From assembly GCA_900315835.1 (NCBI GenBank), contig ONAR01000032.1, positions 1-32,649 of the forward strand: a DNA stretch of 32,649 nt, given 5' to 3'. This document shows positions 22,445 through 29,629 of this stretch, one piece after another. The stretch comes from an uncultured Prevotella sp. Lineage in GTDB: Bacteria; Bacteroidota; Bacteroidia; Bacteroidales; Bacteroidaceae. The first letter of the stretch is position 1. Each line of letters begins with the position of its first letter. The position numbers and the translations under genes are program-made. The notes under the pieces were generated by a model, which saw nothing but the letters and a program-made list of their open reading frames with translations, had not been told where the DNA came from and ran no database searches.

Positions 22445-23773
22445 ATGGCAAAAGATAATATTTCACAAGAAACCGATGGCTTGAAGCAGCCTTTATCCGA
22501 CCGTAAGGGCTTGCTGGCGCTGTCGCCGTTGCTGGTCTTCATACTGCTCTATCTTGGTCTGAGCATCATCGCGGGCAACTTCAGCCGCGTGCCGATGACA
22601 GTTATCTTCCTGATTGCCAGCATCTATGCCATTGCCATATCTGGTCGCTTCACGCTGAAGACCCGCATCGACATCTATAGTCGTGGCGCCAGTACACCCA
22701 ACTTATTGCTGATGCTTTGGATCTATGTCTTGGCGGGTGCTTTCTCGCAGTCGGCTAAGAGCATGGGCGCCATCGATGCCACTGTCAACCTGACGCTGGC
22801 CGCATTGCCACCGGCTTTGCTTTTGCCGGGTCTCTTCATTGCTGCCTGCTTCGTCTCCATCTCTATTGGCACCAGCGTGGGTACGGTGGTGGCCTTGGTT
22901 CCTATAGCCGCGGGCATCGCTACGCAGACAGGGAACAACATTGCACTGCTGACGGCTGCCATCGTTGGCGGCGCCTATTTCGGCGATAACCTCTCGTTTA
23001 TCTCCGATACTACGGTGGTGGCCACACAGACGCAGGGCTGTCGGATGAAGGATAAGTTCAAGGTCAACTCACTCATCGTTACGCCTGCTGTCATCGTGGT
23101 GTTGGTGATTTATGCGCTGATGGGGTGGAACTATGCGGCTCCGGCTCATGTTGGCGACGTGAGTTACATTCGCGTTCTTCCTTACCTTGCCGTATTGATT
23201 ACCGCCATCTGTGGTCTCAACGTCATGGCCGTCTTGGTGACAGGCATATTGCTCTGCGGCATCATTGGCATGGCTGGTGGCGACTATGGCTTTTACGGTT
23301 GGCTCGACGCCATGGGCAAAGGCATTGTCGGAATGGGTGAGCTCATTATCATCGCTATGATGGCCGGCGGCATGCTTGAGATTATCAGAGCCAACGGCGG
23401 CATTGACTATATCATCAGTCGACTTACGCGCCACGTCAATGGCAAGCGTGGCGCCGAGGGTGCTATCGCGGCGCTGGTGAGTCTGGTTAACCTCTGTACG
23501 GCCAACAACACCGTTGCCATCCTCACCGTTGGCAATATTGCCAAAAAAATCAGTGAGCAGTATGGCGTCGACCCTCGGAAGGCGGCAAGTATCCTCGACA
23601 CCTTCTCGTGTATGGTGCAGGGCCTCATTCCTTACGGCGTTCAGATGCTGTTGGCCGCCGGTCTGGCTCATATCAGTCCGATGCAGATCATTCCTTATCT
23701 TTACTATCCAATGGCCATTGGTGTGGTCTCGATTGGTGCTATCGTATTGCGGTTGCCGAAAAGATATTCATAA
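22445..23773 (+). CDS. nhaC: NhaC-family Na+/H+ antiporter
   Basis: A 442-residue inner-membrane protein with about 11-12 hydrophobic helices. Characteristic NhaC-superfamily segments are present: AGAFSQSAKSMGAIDATV (about 97-114), FVSISIGTSVGTVVALVPIAAG (about 137-158), GGAYFGDNLSFISDTTVVATQTQGC (about 175-200) with its charged and polar helix residues, and a C-terminal ILDTFSCMVQGLIPYGVQML. Family knowledge: these exchange sodium for protons, and some relatives exchange malate or lysine, so the substrate is probable rather than proven. It lies between the LacI-type regulator and an unknown gene that starts three bases after its stop, so the three look like one operon. Confidence 0.88.
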   Translation: MAKDNISQETDGLKQPLSDRKGLLALSPLLVFILLYLGLSIIAGNFSRVPMTVIFLIASIYAIAISGRFTLKTRIDIYSRGASTPNLLLMLWIYVLAGAFSQSAKSMGAIDATVNLTLAALPPALLLPGLFIAACFVSISIGTSVGTVVALVPIAAGIATQTGNNIALLTAAIVGGAYFGDNLSFISDTTVVATQTQGCRMKDKFKVNSLIVTPAVIVVLVIYALMGWNYAAPAHVGDVSYIRVLPYLAVLITAICGLNVMAVLVTGILLCGIIGMAGGDYGFYGWLDAMGKGIVGMGELIIIAMMAGGMLEIIRANGGIDYIISRLTRHVNGKRGAEGAIAALVSLVNLCTANNTVAILTVGNIAKKISEQYGVDPRKAASILDTFSCMVQGLIPYGVQMLLAAGLAHISPMQIIPYLYYPMAIGVVSIGAIVLRLPKRYS

Positions 23774-23776
23774 ATC

Positions 23777-24568
23777 ATGGACATTATCACACGCAATTTC
23801 TTCCAACTGCTGCAGTCGGGTGTTCAGACCGAGCACCAACCTGTGGAGCCTATGTCGGCCTTTAAATGGCGCCGGCTTGGGCAGATGGCGCATGTGCAGC
23901 ATGTTGAGGATTTGGCGGTGAAGGGTATGGCTCGTCTTGATGCTACCGAGCGGGAGACGATACCTCAAGATTTTCTGACCGATGCGGCGCCGACCGAGGT
24001 GTTGGAGATGAAGCCAACGCTGAGCAACCGACTGCTCAACAGCCGGTTGAAGCGCATCAGAGAAAAAGAGCTGCATGCCATCGACACCAACCGCGGTGCC
24101 TTAGACTTGCTCGATATCATTGTCGCCACCGTGAGCAGTATGCTCAATCATGGCACCATGCTGCGTGGCTTGCTTCAACTCGGCAGCTACTTGAGAACGA
24201 AGGGTGATAAAGTTGACTTTGTGAAGCTTGACCGTTGGCTTTCGAAGCTCCACATGCGGCGTATGGCCCAGTTGCAGGGCAGCATGCTCATTGCTGTATT
24301 CCAGTTCAGTCAAGACGAGGTTCCCTTCGTCAGTAGGGTGGAGCCCAATGCTTATAAGCTCGTCATGCGGTCGGTGGCCCATACTGCCAACGACACTGCC
24401 GAAGAGTGGCATTTCCGTCAAAACCGCTCCGGATTTGTGACCAACAACTCCACGCTGCTGCGCCGCAACCTGCGCCGTAGTCTGCGTTACCTGGCTTACG
24501 CACCGATAGAGACGGTGAGTAACTACTTCAACAACTTTGCCCGCTCATTGCAGGAAATTGAGGAGTAG
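23777..24568 (+). CDS. Conserved hypothetical protein downstream of nhaC
   Basis: A 263-residue basic, soluble, mainly helical protein that I recognise only as a conserved Bacteroidales type without a named domain. Notable segments are KRIREKELHAIDTN (about 91-104), LRGLLQLGSYLRTKGDKVDFVKLDRWLSKLHMRRMAQLQGSMLIAVFQF (about 130-178) and an Arg-rich LLRRNLRRSLRYLAYAPIETVSNYFNNF near the C-terminus. No signal peptide, membrane helix or catalytic motif is visible. The C-terminal basic amphipathic helix could bind RNA or the inner face of the membrane. It starts three bases after the antiporter stop, so translation is probably coupled, which suggests a link with ion homeostasis. Confidence 0.75.
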   Translation: MDIITRNFFQLLQSGVQTEHQPVEPMSAFKWRRLGQMAHVQHVEDLAVKGMARLDATERETIPQDFLTDAAPTEVLEMKPTLSNRLLNSRLKRIREKELHAIDTNRGALDLLDIIVATVSSMLNHGTMLRGLLQLGSYLRTKGDKVDFVKLDRWLSKLHMRRMAQLQGSMLIAVFQFSQDEVPFVSRVEPNAYKLVMRSVAHTANDTAEEWHFRQNRSGFVTNNSTLLRRNLRRSLRYLAYAPIETVSNYFNNFARSLQEIEE

Positions 24569-24593
24569 GGTGGCCTTTGACAAATAGTTTTTG

Positions 24594-24601
24594 TAACTTT
24601 G
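24594..24601 (+). promoter_or_regulatory. -7 box of the GH25 gene, near-leaderless
   Basis: TAACTTTG followed by C is a full -7 match, only five bases before ATG 24607. The TTTG at 24576-24579 is 14 bases upstream, shorter than usual. The predicted start at about 24605 gives a leader of about two bases. Confidence 0.65.
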
Positions 24602-24606
24602 CAATT

Positions 24607-25296
24607 ATGAAACGCATTATATTATTCGTCGTCAGTCTGCTGAGCCTCTGCAGTGCCTTTGCCCAGTCGCATGTGGAGTGTGAGGACACCTGCCGCCACA
24701 TCCACGGCATCGACCTGAGCCACTATCAGGGCAATGTGTTCTGGGAGACGGTGGGCGATACGAAGATGGCTTACGTCTATCTCAAGGCCACGGAAGGCGG
24801 CGACCGCATTGATGATAAATACAAGCAGAATATCGATTTGGCTCACCGCTATGGTTTGAAGGTGGGTTCCTACCATTTCTATCGCCCTAAAATCAGTCAG
24901 GAGCAGCAGTTGGCCAACTTCATGACCCAGTGCCGCCCCGGTGACCAGGATTTGTTGCCGATGATTGACATAGAGACGCGCAGCGGATTGGGCAAGGAAG
25001 AATTCTGCGACTCACTGTTCAAGTTCCTCGATCTGGTGGAGAAGGCGTATAAGCAGAAACCGCTGCTCTACACCTACGCTAACTTCTACAACGTCAATCT
25101 GTCAGGCCGCTTAGATGGTTACAAGGTGATGATTGCTCAATACACGCGTTCTGAACCGGTGCTCAACGATGGCTTTGAATTCATCATGTGGCAATACACT
25201 GGCAAGGGCCACCTCGACGGTATCAACGGCTATGTGGATAAGAGTCGGTTCATGGGCAAGCATAAGTTGCGTGAGATTAGATTCCGCCACCACTGA
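24607..25296 (+). CDS. Secreted GH25 lysozyme-like muramidase
   Basis: A 229-residue exported protein with a signal peptide (residues 1-20, MKRIILFVVSLLSLCSAFAQ). The mature part is a glycoside hydrolase 25 domain: HGIDLSHYQGNVFW holds the first catalytic-region Asp, AYVYLKATEGG the next strand, GSYHFYRP the third, and LPMIDIETRSG the acidic DxE that forms the catalytic centre; QYTRSEP and IMWQYTGKG close the barrel. GH25 enzymes cut the bond between N-acetylmuramic acid and N-acetylglucosamine in peptidoglycan. It is the single-domain Bacteroidetes form without wall-binding repeats. It has its own promoter, and the start is fixed by the promoter position and signal peptide. Confidence 0.92.
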   Translation: MKRIILFVVSLLSLCSAFAQSHVECEDTCRHIHGIDLSHYQGNVFWETVGDTKMAYVYLKATEGGDRIDDKYKQNIDLAHRYGLKVGSYHFYRPKISQEQQLANFMTQCRPGDQDLLPMIDIETRSGLGKEEFCDSLFKFLDLVEKAYKQKPLLYTYANFYNVNLSGRLDGYKVMIAQYTRSEPVLNDGFEFIMWQYTGKGHLDGINGYVDKSRFMGKHKLREIRFRHH

Positions 25297-25362
25297 TATA
25301 ACGAGAACTTCATTCATAAGAAATCAAATATCAACAACATTATTATTATACAACGATAAGCT

Positions 25363-26670
25363 ATGGCAATGATCAAATGTCCGGAGTGTGGACGTCAAAT
25401 AAGCGATAAGGCACCCGTTTGCCCCAATTGCGGTGTCGAGATAGCGGGAAAGATTATTAAATGCCCGGAGTGTGGAGAGATCTATTTTCGCGATGAGGAG
25501 ATGTGCCCCAACTGCCACCATCTGACGCGTCTCTCGGGGACTGTCGGCCGCTCTGCAGCTACTCAGCAGTCAGCTGCTCAGCAATCAGCACCTCGTCAGC
25601 CAATTTCTTTCCAGCAATCTGCTCCTCAGCAATCAGCTGCTTCTCAACAGCAATCCGCTCCTCAACGCCCAGCCGCTCAGCAGCCGGTTGCGCATCAGTC
25701 GTCAACAGTGCCGCCTCGTCAGCGCACGCAGGTGCCTCCTACGCCGCCGAAAAAGCCAACAGCTCCTGTAACCGATAAATCTTCCGACGGCAACAAGCCC
25801 CGCAAGTCGCATACGCCGCTCATCGTCGGATTGGTGTTCGCCCTGCTCGTTTGCGGCATCTGCTTCTATTTCTACAACAACGCCAAGTCTTCGAAAGAGG
25901 AGGAAGCCTACGAGTTCGCCATGAAGAGCGATGACCCCATTGTGTTGCAGACTTATCTCGACAACTACCGCGATGCACCTGAGTCTCACATCAGCGCAGT
26001 CACTGCCCGACTCGACGCCATTCAGCATGCAGACGACGAGTGGAACAATGCTGTGGTCAGCGGTACCCGTCAGGCGTTGCTCGACTATATTTCCAGCCAC
26101 CCTGACTCGGAGCATAAGGCGGAGGCAGAGCGCAAGATTGACTCCATCGACTGGTCGCAGGCTGAGACCGCCAACACCATCCAAGCCATTCAGGCTTATC
26201 TCGATGAGCACGCCAACGGCGACCATGTTGACGAGGCGCAAAACGCCCTTCGCCAGTTGAAGGCCAGCACCGTGCAGCCCGAGGAAAAGACGATGGTGAG
26301 GTCGGTGCTTCGCCGCTTCTTCCAGGCCATCAACTCGCGCAATGAGGCCAACCTCGAGGCTGCTGTAGCTCCGCTGATGACCTCCTTCCTTGGCAAGGCT
26401 GATGCCACGCAGGCTGATGCAGTGACCTTCATGGATAAGATTTATAAAGACGACATCACCAACATGAACTGGCGTCTGGGTAATGATCTGAAGATTGACA
26501 AGAAGGAAATCGGCGACGAGCAATATGAATACTCCGTCTCCTTCTCTGCTACGCAAGACATTGAGCGCACCGACCCCAACAAGGAGCATCATGCCAACTA
26601 CAAGGTAAAGGCTGTGATCAATCCTGACCAGCAAATCTCGTCGTTGAATATGACGAAGATATTGGAGTAA
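25363..26670 (+). CDS. Zinc-ribbon membrane protein with Gln-rich linker
   Basis: A 435-residue protein. Two zinc ribbons lie at the N-terminus (CPEC...CPNC at 6-23 and CPEC...CPNC at 34-51). A Gln/Ser/Ala/Pro-rich low-complexity linker (about 65-135) with near-repeats of QQSAPQ follows, then a single membrane helix (151-171). The C-terminal part has two helical TPR-like segments (about 180-290: LQTYLDNYRDAPES..., LLDYISSHPDSEHKAEAERKIDSI, IQAYLDEHANGDHVDEAQNAL). The last 135 residues resemble an NTF2/DUF4878-like alpha-beta domain (VRSVLRRFFQAINSRNEANLEAAV). Inference: a membrane-anchored scaffold with cytoplasmic zinc ribbons. Specific function unknown. The stop codon lies within the tandem repeat at 26661. 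Confidence 0.85.
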   Translation: MAMIKCPECGRQISDKAPVCPNCGVEIAGKIIKCPECGEIYFRDEEMCPNCHHLTRLSGTVGRSAATQQSAAQQSAPRQPISFQQSAPQQSAASQQQSAPQRPAAQQPVAHQSSTVPPRQRTQVPPTPPKKPTAPVTDKSSDGNKPRKSHTPLIVGLVFALLVCGICFYFYNNAKSSKEEEAYEFAMKSDDPIVLQTYLDNYRDAPESHISAVTARLDAIQHADDEWNNAVVSGTRQALLDYISSHPDSEHKAEAERKIDSIDWSQAETANTIQAIQAYLDEHANGDHVDEAQNALRQLKASTVQPEEKTMVRSVLRRFFQAINSRNEANLEAAVAPLMTSFLGKADATQADAVTFMDKIYKDDITNMNWRLGNDLKIDKKEIGDEQYEYSVSFSATQDIERTDPNKEHHANYKVKAVINPDQQISSLNMTKILE

Positions 26671-26706
26671 TCCAATGTCAGCTATTGGAGTAATCCAATC
26701 GTCAGC
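26661..26706. repeat. Two tandem 23-bp units spanning a stop codon
   Basis: ATTGGAGTAATCCAAT followed by (C)GTCAGC occurs at 26661-26683 and 26684-26706. Each unit is itself an inverted repeat (ATTGGA, GTAA, TCCAAT). The first contains the TAA of the zinc-ribbon gene. The repeats fill most of the gap between two convergent genes and may serve as weak hairpins for transcription end or 3' protection. Confidence 0.8.
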
Positions 26707-26724
26707 CGTCAGCAATCCCAAGTG

Positions 26725-28734
26725 TCATTGCTGTTTATAAGCTGAGAATTTCCATTTGACCTGTAGCTCGAGGTCGGTTTGTGTAGCGCCGTTGATGGCC
26801 TGCAAACCTGTAGAGATGGTGCTGCGGTCGAAATAATGAGTGCTGCCAAGCTTGGCGACGACAAGAAGGTTGTTGCCGAGCTTGGCGCGCGCGTTTAAGG
26901 TGATGCGTATTCCTTGGCCGTTGAGAGAGGGAAAATAGAAGCTATAGAGCAACCCTGGCTCAAAGCTGTAGACGCGGGCTTCATAATCGCTGGTGTCGAA
27001 ATAACCGCATGAGGCCATGAGCCTCAGCCAACGCTTCTCCCATGTTGCACTTTGGGTGAACATATAGCCGTTGCTGGACCCCTTGCCGGTGAAATAGCTT
27101 ACATCGGCCTGCGACTTCAAACTCAGGGCGCCGCCAGTATAGGTGCAAGCTAACCGACCACGATGGGTATAGGTCTGGACGAGCGCTGTGTTGTCGCTGT
27201 TGTTGACCTCCTTCATTTTCATACGGTAGCGCGCCGTAAAGCCCCACCGCTTGCCGGTGACCATCAATTGAACGAAGTTATCCCACCGGTGTGAGGCTTC
27301 GTTGACGCCATACTTTGGCCATGCGAAGTAAGAAATGTCGGTGTAAGCCTGCAGTTCGCTGTTTCGCCATGGTTGCCATTTGGCGCCGACGAACACGCCG
27401 CTCTCGTCGTTGACCGACCCGCCTTCGGCGAAGCTCTCCGAATAAAGCGAATAAAACTGGTAAGGGTAGTAGCGCTGCAAGGCGATGAGCGAGAGCTTGG
27501 AGTTGAGCAGGTAACTCACCGTGTTGATTGTCGCCACTTGTCGGCAGTCGCCAGTGGCCGTCTCGCCGCTGATATTGAGTCGGTTGCTCACGTAGCCATA
27601 GTCAATGCTCGCATTCCAAAACGACTGCCCATTAGGATACCACTGACGGTAAGTGGCGCCGCTGTTCATGGCGAGCATTCGGTTGAACCGCGTATAGAAA
27701 GCGGTGGCGCCAAGGTGGAAGCCATTGCTGAAGAAGTGGAGGTTGCCGCCAAGCAGCGTCTCACTGGTGTTTCTCCGTCGTTGCATCTCGCTCACCGTGC
27801 GGTGGTAGCCGCTGCGTAGGATGGTCACCACCGATGACGAATCCTTACCCAGCGAGGCGTCAATCTTGCGGTAGGAGGCAAAGGTAGTGAGGTTGAAGCC
27901 CTTGCCCAAATCAATGGTCGCCGCAATGCCCTGTAGGTAGTTGGCCTCAGAGCGGCTGCTGTGGCCTTTGATATAGTTGGTCGATGCATAGAGGTTACTG
28001 AGCGAGACGAGTTTACCGAAGCCGTAGCTGTTGTTCAGAATGAGCCCCATACCGAAGCGCAGACGGTAGCGGCCAATAGTTAGCGCCTTTAGCCGATGCA
28101 TGTCGCGCAGCAGCAAGTAGAAACTGTAGTAGTCGTACCCCATCTTGTTGTCGCCGGCAAAGAACGGTTCACCGGCGTCTTGCGAGGCCACGAGTCCAAC
28201 CTTCACCTGCTGCCCATAGTTGAAGGTGTAGCGCAGCCAATGACGGTATTTGTATCCGAGGTAACCATTCTTATCGCCCTGTCGTTCGTAGAAAGGCAGC
28301 TTGAAGTCGGCGGCCAACTCATGCTTTCCATATTGCAGCACCTTACGCAAGGATGGAATGGAGTCGGGTGATGCGGCGGCTGAGAAAACGAGGAAGTCTT
28401 TCAGCAGAAGAATAGTATTGCGGTCAAGCGAAGGTACCAGGTACAGCTCCATGTAAGTATTCAGACGCCCGACCTTATAGCGGTATTCCATAAGATCCAT
28501 CACCTGCTGATCAGAGAGAAACGGCAACCGGAGCAAATCCTCCCGCGTGCAGCTGTTGATGTCTATCTTCGTATTGGCAAGTTCGTCGAGGTCGTCGTAG
28601 AGCAGTTCCAGTTGTCCGCGGTCGATATCCTCGCCTTGCCCGATGTGGTCAAGGTAGTCTTTCCAAGAGTTGTCGGTCTGCGCATGGAGGGCAAGCGAGA
28701 AGCAAAGCAGCAGAAAGGTTATATAGTATCGCAT
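26725..28734 (-). CDS. Helix-hairpin-helix outer-membrane beta-barrel protein
   Basis: A 669-residue exported protein from MRYYITF at 28734; the longer frame to 28800 would precede the signal peptide and promoter. Signal peptide at residues 1-19 (ends ALHAQ). Residues about 45-115 hold two ComEA-like helix-hairpin-helix units (IDINSCTREDLLRLPFLSDQQVMDLMEYRYKVGRLNTYMEL...PSLDRNTILLLKDFL). The remaining 540 residues alternate aromatic and polar residues in many short strands (LRYTFNYGQQVKVGLVASQDAG, LTIGRYRLRFGMGLILNNSYG) and end in a strand (LELQVKWKFSAYKQQ), as in outer-membrane barrels. This HHH plus barrel form is a recurrent Bacteroidetes type of unknown role; a part in DNA uptake is only a guess from the HHH units. 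Confidence 0.85.
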   Translation of the reverse strand: MRYYITFLLLCFSLALHAQTDNSWKDYLDHIGQGEDIDRGQLELLYDDLDELANTKIDINSCTREDLLRLPFLSDQQVMDLMEYRYKVGRLNTYMELYLVPSLDRNTILLLKDFLVFSAAASPDSIPSLRKVLQYGKHELAADFKLPFYERQGDKNGYLGYKYRHWLRYTFNYGQQVKVGLVASQDAGEPFFAGDNKMGYDYYSFYLLLRDMHRLKALTIGRYRLRFGMGLILNNSYGFGKLVSLSNLYASTNYIKGHSSRSEANYLQGIAATIDLGKGFNLTTFASYRKIDASLGKDSSSVVTILRSGYHRTVSEMQRRRNTSETLLGGNLHFFSNGFHLGATAFYTRFNRMLAMNSGATYRQWYPNGQSFWNASIDYGYVSNRLNISGETATGDCRQVATINTVSYLLNSKLSLIALQRYYPYQFYSLYSESFAEGGSVNDESGVFVGAKWQPWRNSELQAYTDISYFAWPKYGVNEASHRWDNFVQLMVTGKRWGFTARYRMKMKEVNNSDNTALVQTYTHRGRLACTYTGGALSLKSQADVSYFTGKGSSNGYMFTQSATWEKRWLRLMASCGYFDTSDYEARVYSFEPGLLYSFYFPSLNGQGIRITLNARAKLGNNLLVVAKLGSTHYFDRSTISTGLQAINGATQTDLELQVKWKFSAYKQQ

Positions 28735-28766
28735 GGGCAGAGATAGGTCGTTAAGTTCGTTTATTG

Positions 28767-28801
28767 CAAAACTAAGCAAAACTAATGAGACTGGCAACAA
28801 A
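28767..28801 (-). promoter_or_regulatory. Promoter region of the HHH-barrel gene
   Basis: Minus strand: two tandem -7-like boxes TAGTTTTG (28777-28784 and 28767-28774), with TTTG at 28798-28801. The doubled box is unusual; the leader is about 30 bases. Confidence 0.55.
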
Positions 28802-28829
28802 TTAATGCATTTATTTTAATGTAAATCGC

Positions 28830-28837
28830 TAACTTTG
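28830..28837 (+). promoter_or_regulatory. -7 box of the Crp/Fnr gene, near-leaderless
   Basis: TAACTTTG followed by C matches the -7 box and ends six bases before ATG 28844, so the predicted leader is only about three bases. No good -33 TTTG is seen, so activator help is possible. Confidence 0.6.
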
Positions 28838-28843
28838 CACTAT

Positions 28844-29515
28844 ATGGACTCAAGTAAATATATCGAAGTTCTCCTTTCGTGTCCATTGTTTAGGGATATG
28901 GATGCGGAGACAGTCGGTGAGATTCTTTCCGGCTACACCCATCGTATGGTGATCTTTGACAAGGGCGACCCCTTTGCCATCACCGGTCAGCCTTGCCGCT
29001 ATGCCGACATTTTGGTTGAAGGCACGCTGGCTTGCCGCATGTCGTCGCCTGCGGGTAAGGAGGTGGAGGTGAGCCGGTTGACGCCAGGCCGCGTTGTGGC
29101 GCCCGCATTCATCTTCGCCACCAACAACGCCATGCCGGTCACAGTGCAGGCAGCTACAAACGTAGTGGTGCTGCGCTGGCAAAAGGAGACCTTCCGCACG
29201 ATACTCGCCCAAGACAGCCGCGTGCAAGCCAACTTCATTACGCTGCTTTCAGATACCAACGCCTTCCTCACCCGCAAACTCAACATGCTCAGTCTGATGA
29301 CGGTGCGCGAGAAGGTGGCCAACCTGCTCATTCAGCGGGCTATGGAGCAGAAGACGCGGCAGATAGTGCTCTTCCGTAGCCGGCAGGAGATAGCCGACAG
29401 CATGGGTATACAGAAATTCTCGCTCATGCGTGTGCTCTCAGAGTTTGAGAAGGAGGGCGCCATCAAGATTGATGGCAGGAATATAGAGATTATCGACAGT
29501 CGGAAGCTGAAATAA
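28844..29515 (+). CDS. Crp/Fnr-family regulator, HcpR-like by context
   Basis: A 223-residue regulator. The N-terminal half is a cyclic-nucleotide-binding-type beta roll (FRDMDAETVGEILSGYTHRMVIFDKGDPFAITGQP..., residues 16-115). A long dimer helix follows, then a C-terminal Crp-type helix-turn-helix (VREKVANLLIQ, RSRQEIADSMGIQKFSLMRVLSEFEKEGAIKIDGRNIEI). The only cysteines are near 13, 51 and 64, so it lacks the N-terminal Cys cluster of FNR and probably senses something other than oxygen through an iron-sulfur cluster. It lies directly upstream of hcp on the same strand. Established: HcpR, a Crp/Fnr protein of Bacteroidetes and others, controls hcp under nitrosative stress. The assignment to HcpR here is from context. 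Confidence 0.88.
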   Translation: MDSSKYIEVLLSCPLFRDMDAETVGEILSGYTHRMVIFDKGDPFAITGQPCRYADILVEGTLACRMSSPAGKEVEVSRLTPGRVVAPAFIFATNNAMPVTVQAATNVVVLRWQKETFRTILAQDSRVQANFITLLSDTNAFLTRKLNMLSLMTVREKVANLLIQRAMEQKTRQIVLFRSRQEIADSMGIQKFSLMRVLSEFEKEGAIKIDGRNIEIIDSRKLK

Positions 29516-29541
29516 CCTTTTACACTTTTTTAACGCGATGG

Positions 29542-29557
29542 GGTAACAAATGTGACC
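29542..29557 (+). promoter_or_regulatory. Candidate Crp/Fnr operator upstream of hcp
   Basis: GGTAACAAATGTGACC is an imperfect palindrome (GGT(A/C)AC half-sites around a 4-base centre, 12 of 16 bases symmetric). Its centre at 29549.5 lies about 41.5 bases upstream of the transcription start predicted from the -7 box at 29580, the classical position for a class II Crp/Fnr activator. Confidence 0.55.
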
Positions 29558-29579
29558 TGTAGCCCTTTTAGATTATGCC

Positions 29580-29587
29580 TACCTTTG
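29580..29587 (+). promoter_or_regulatory. -7 box of hcp
   Basis: TACCTTTG followed by C is a full -7 match. No TTTG lies at the -33 position, which fits activation from the palindrome just upstream. The leader to ATG 29630 is about 40 bases. Confidence 0.7.
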
Positions 29588-29629
29588 CATCGCATTAGAA
29601 AAATCAATACAAGGTTATTTAACGAAGAT

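Noticed and set aside
25702-26721. 339-codon minus-strand frame over the zinc-ribbon gene
   Set aside because: Antisense shadow; the plus strand has clear zinc ribbons, a membrane helix and a natural start.
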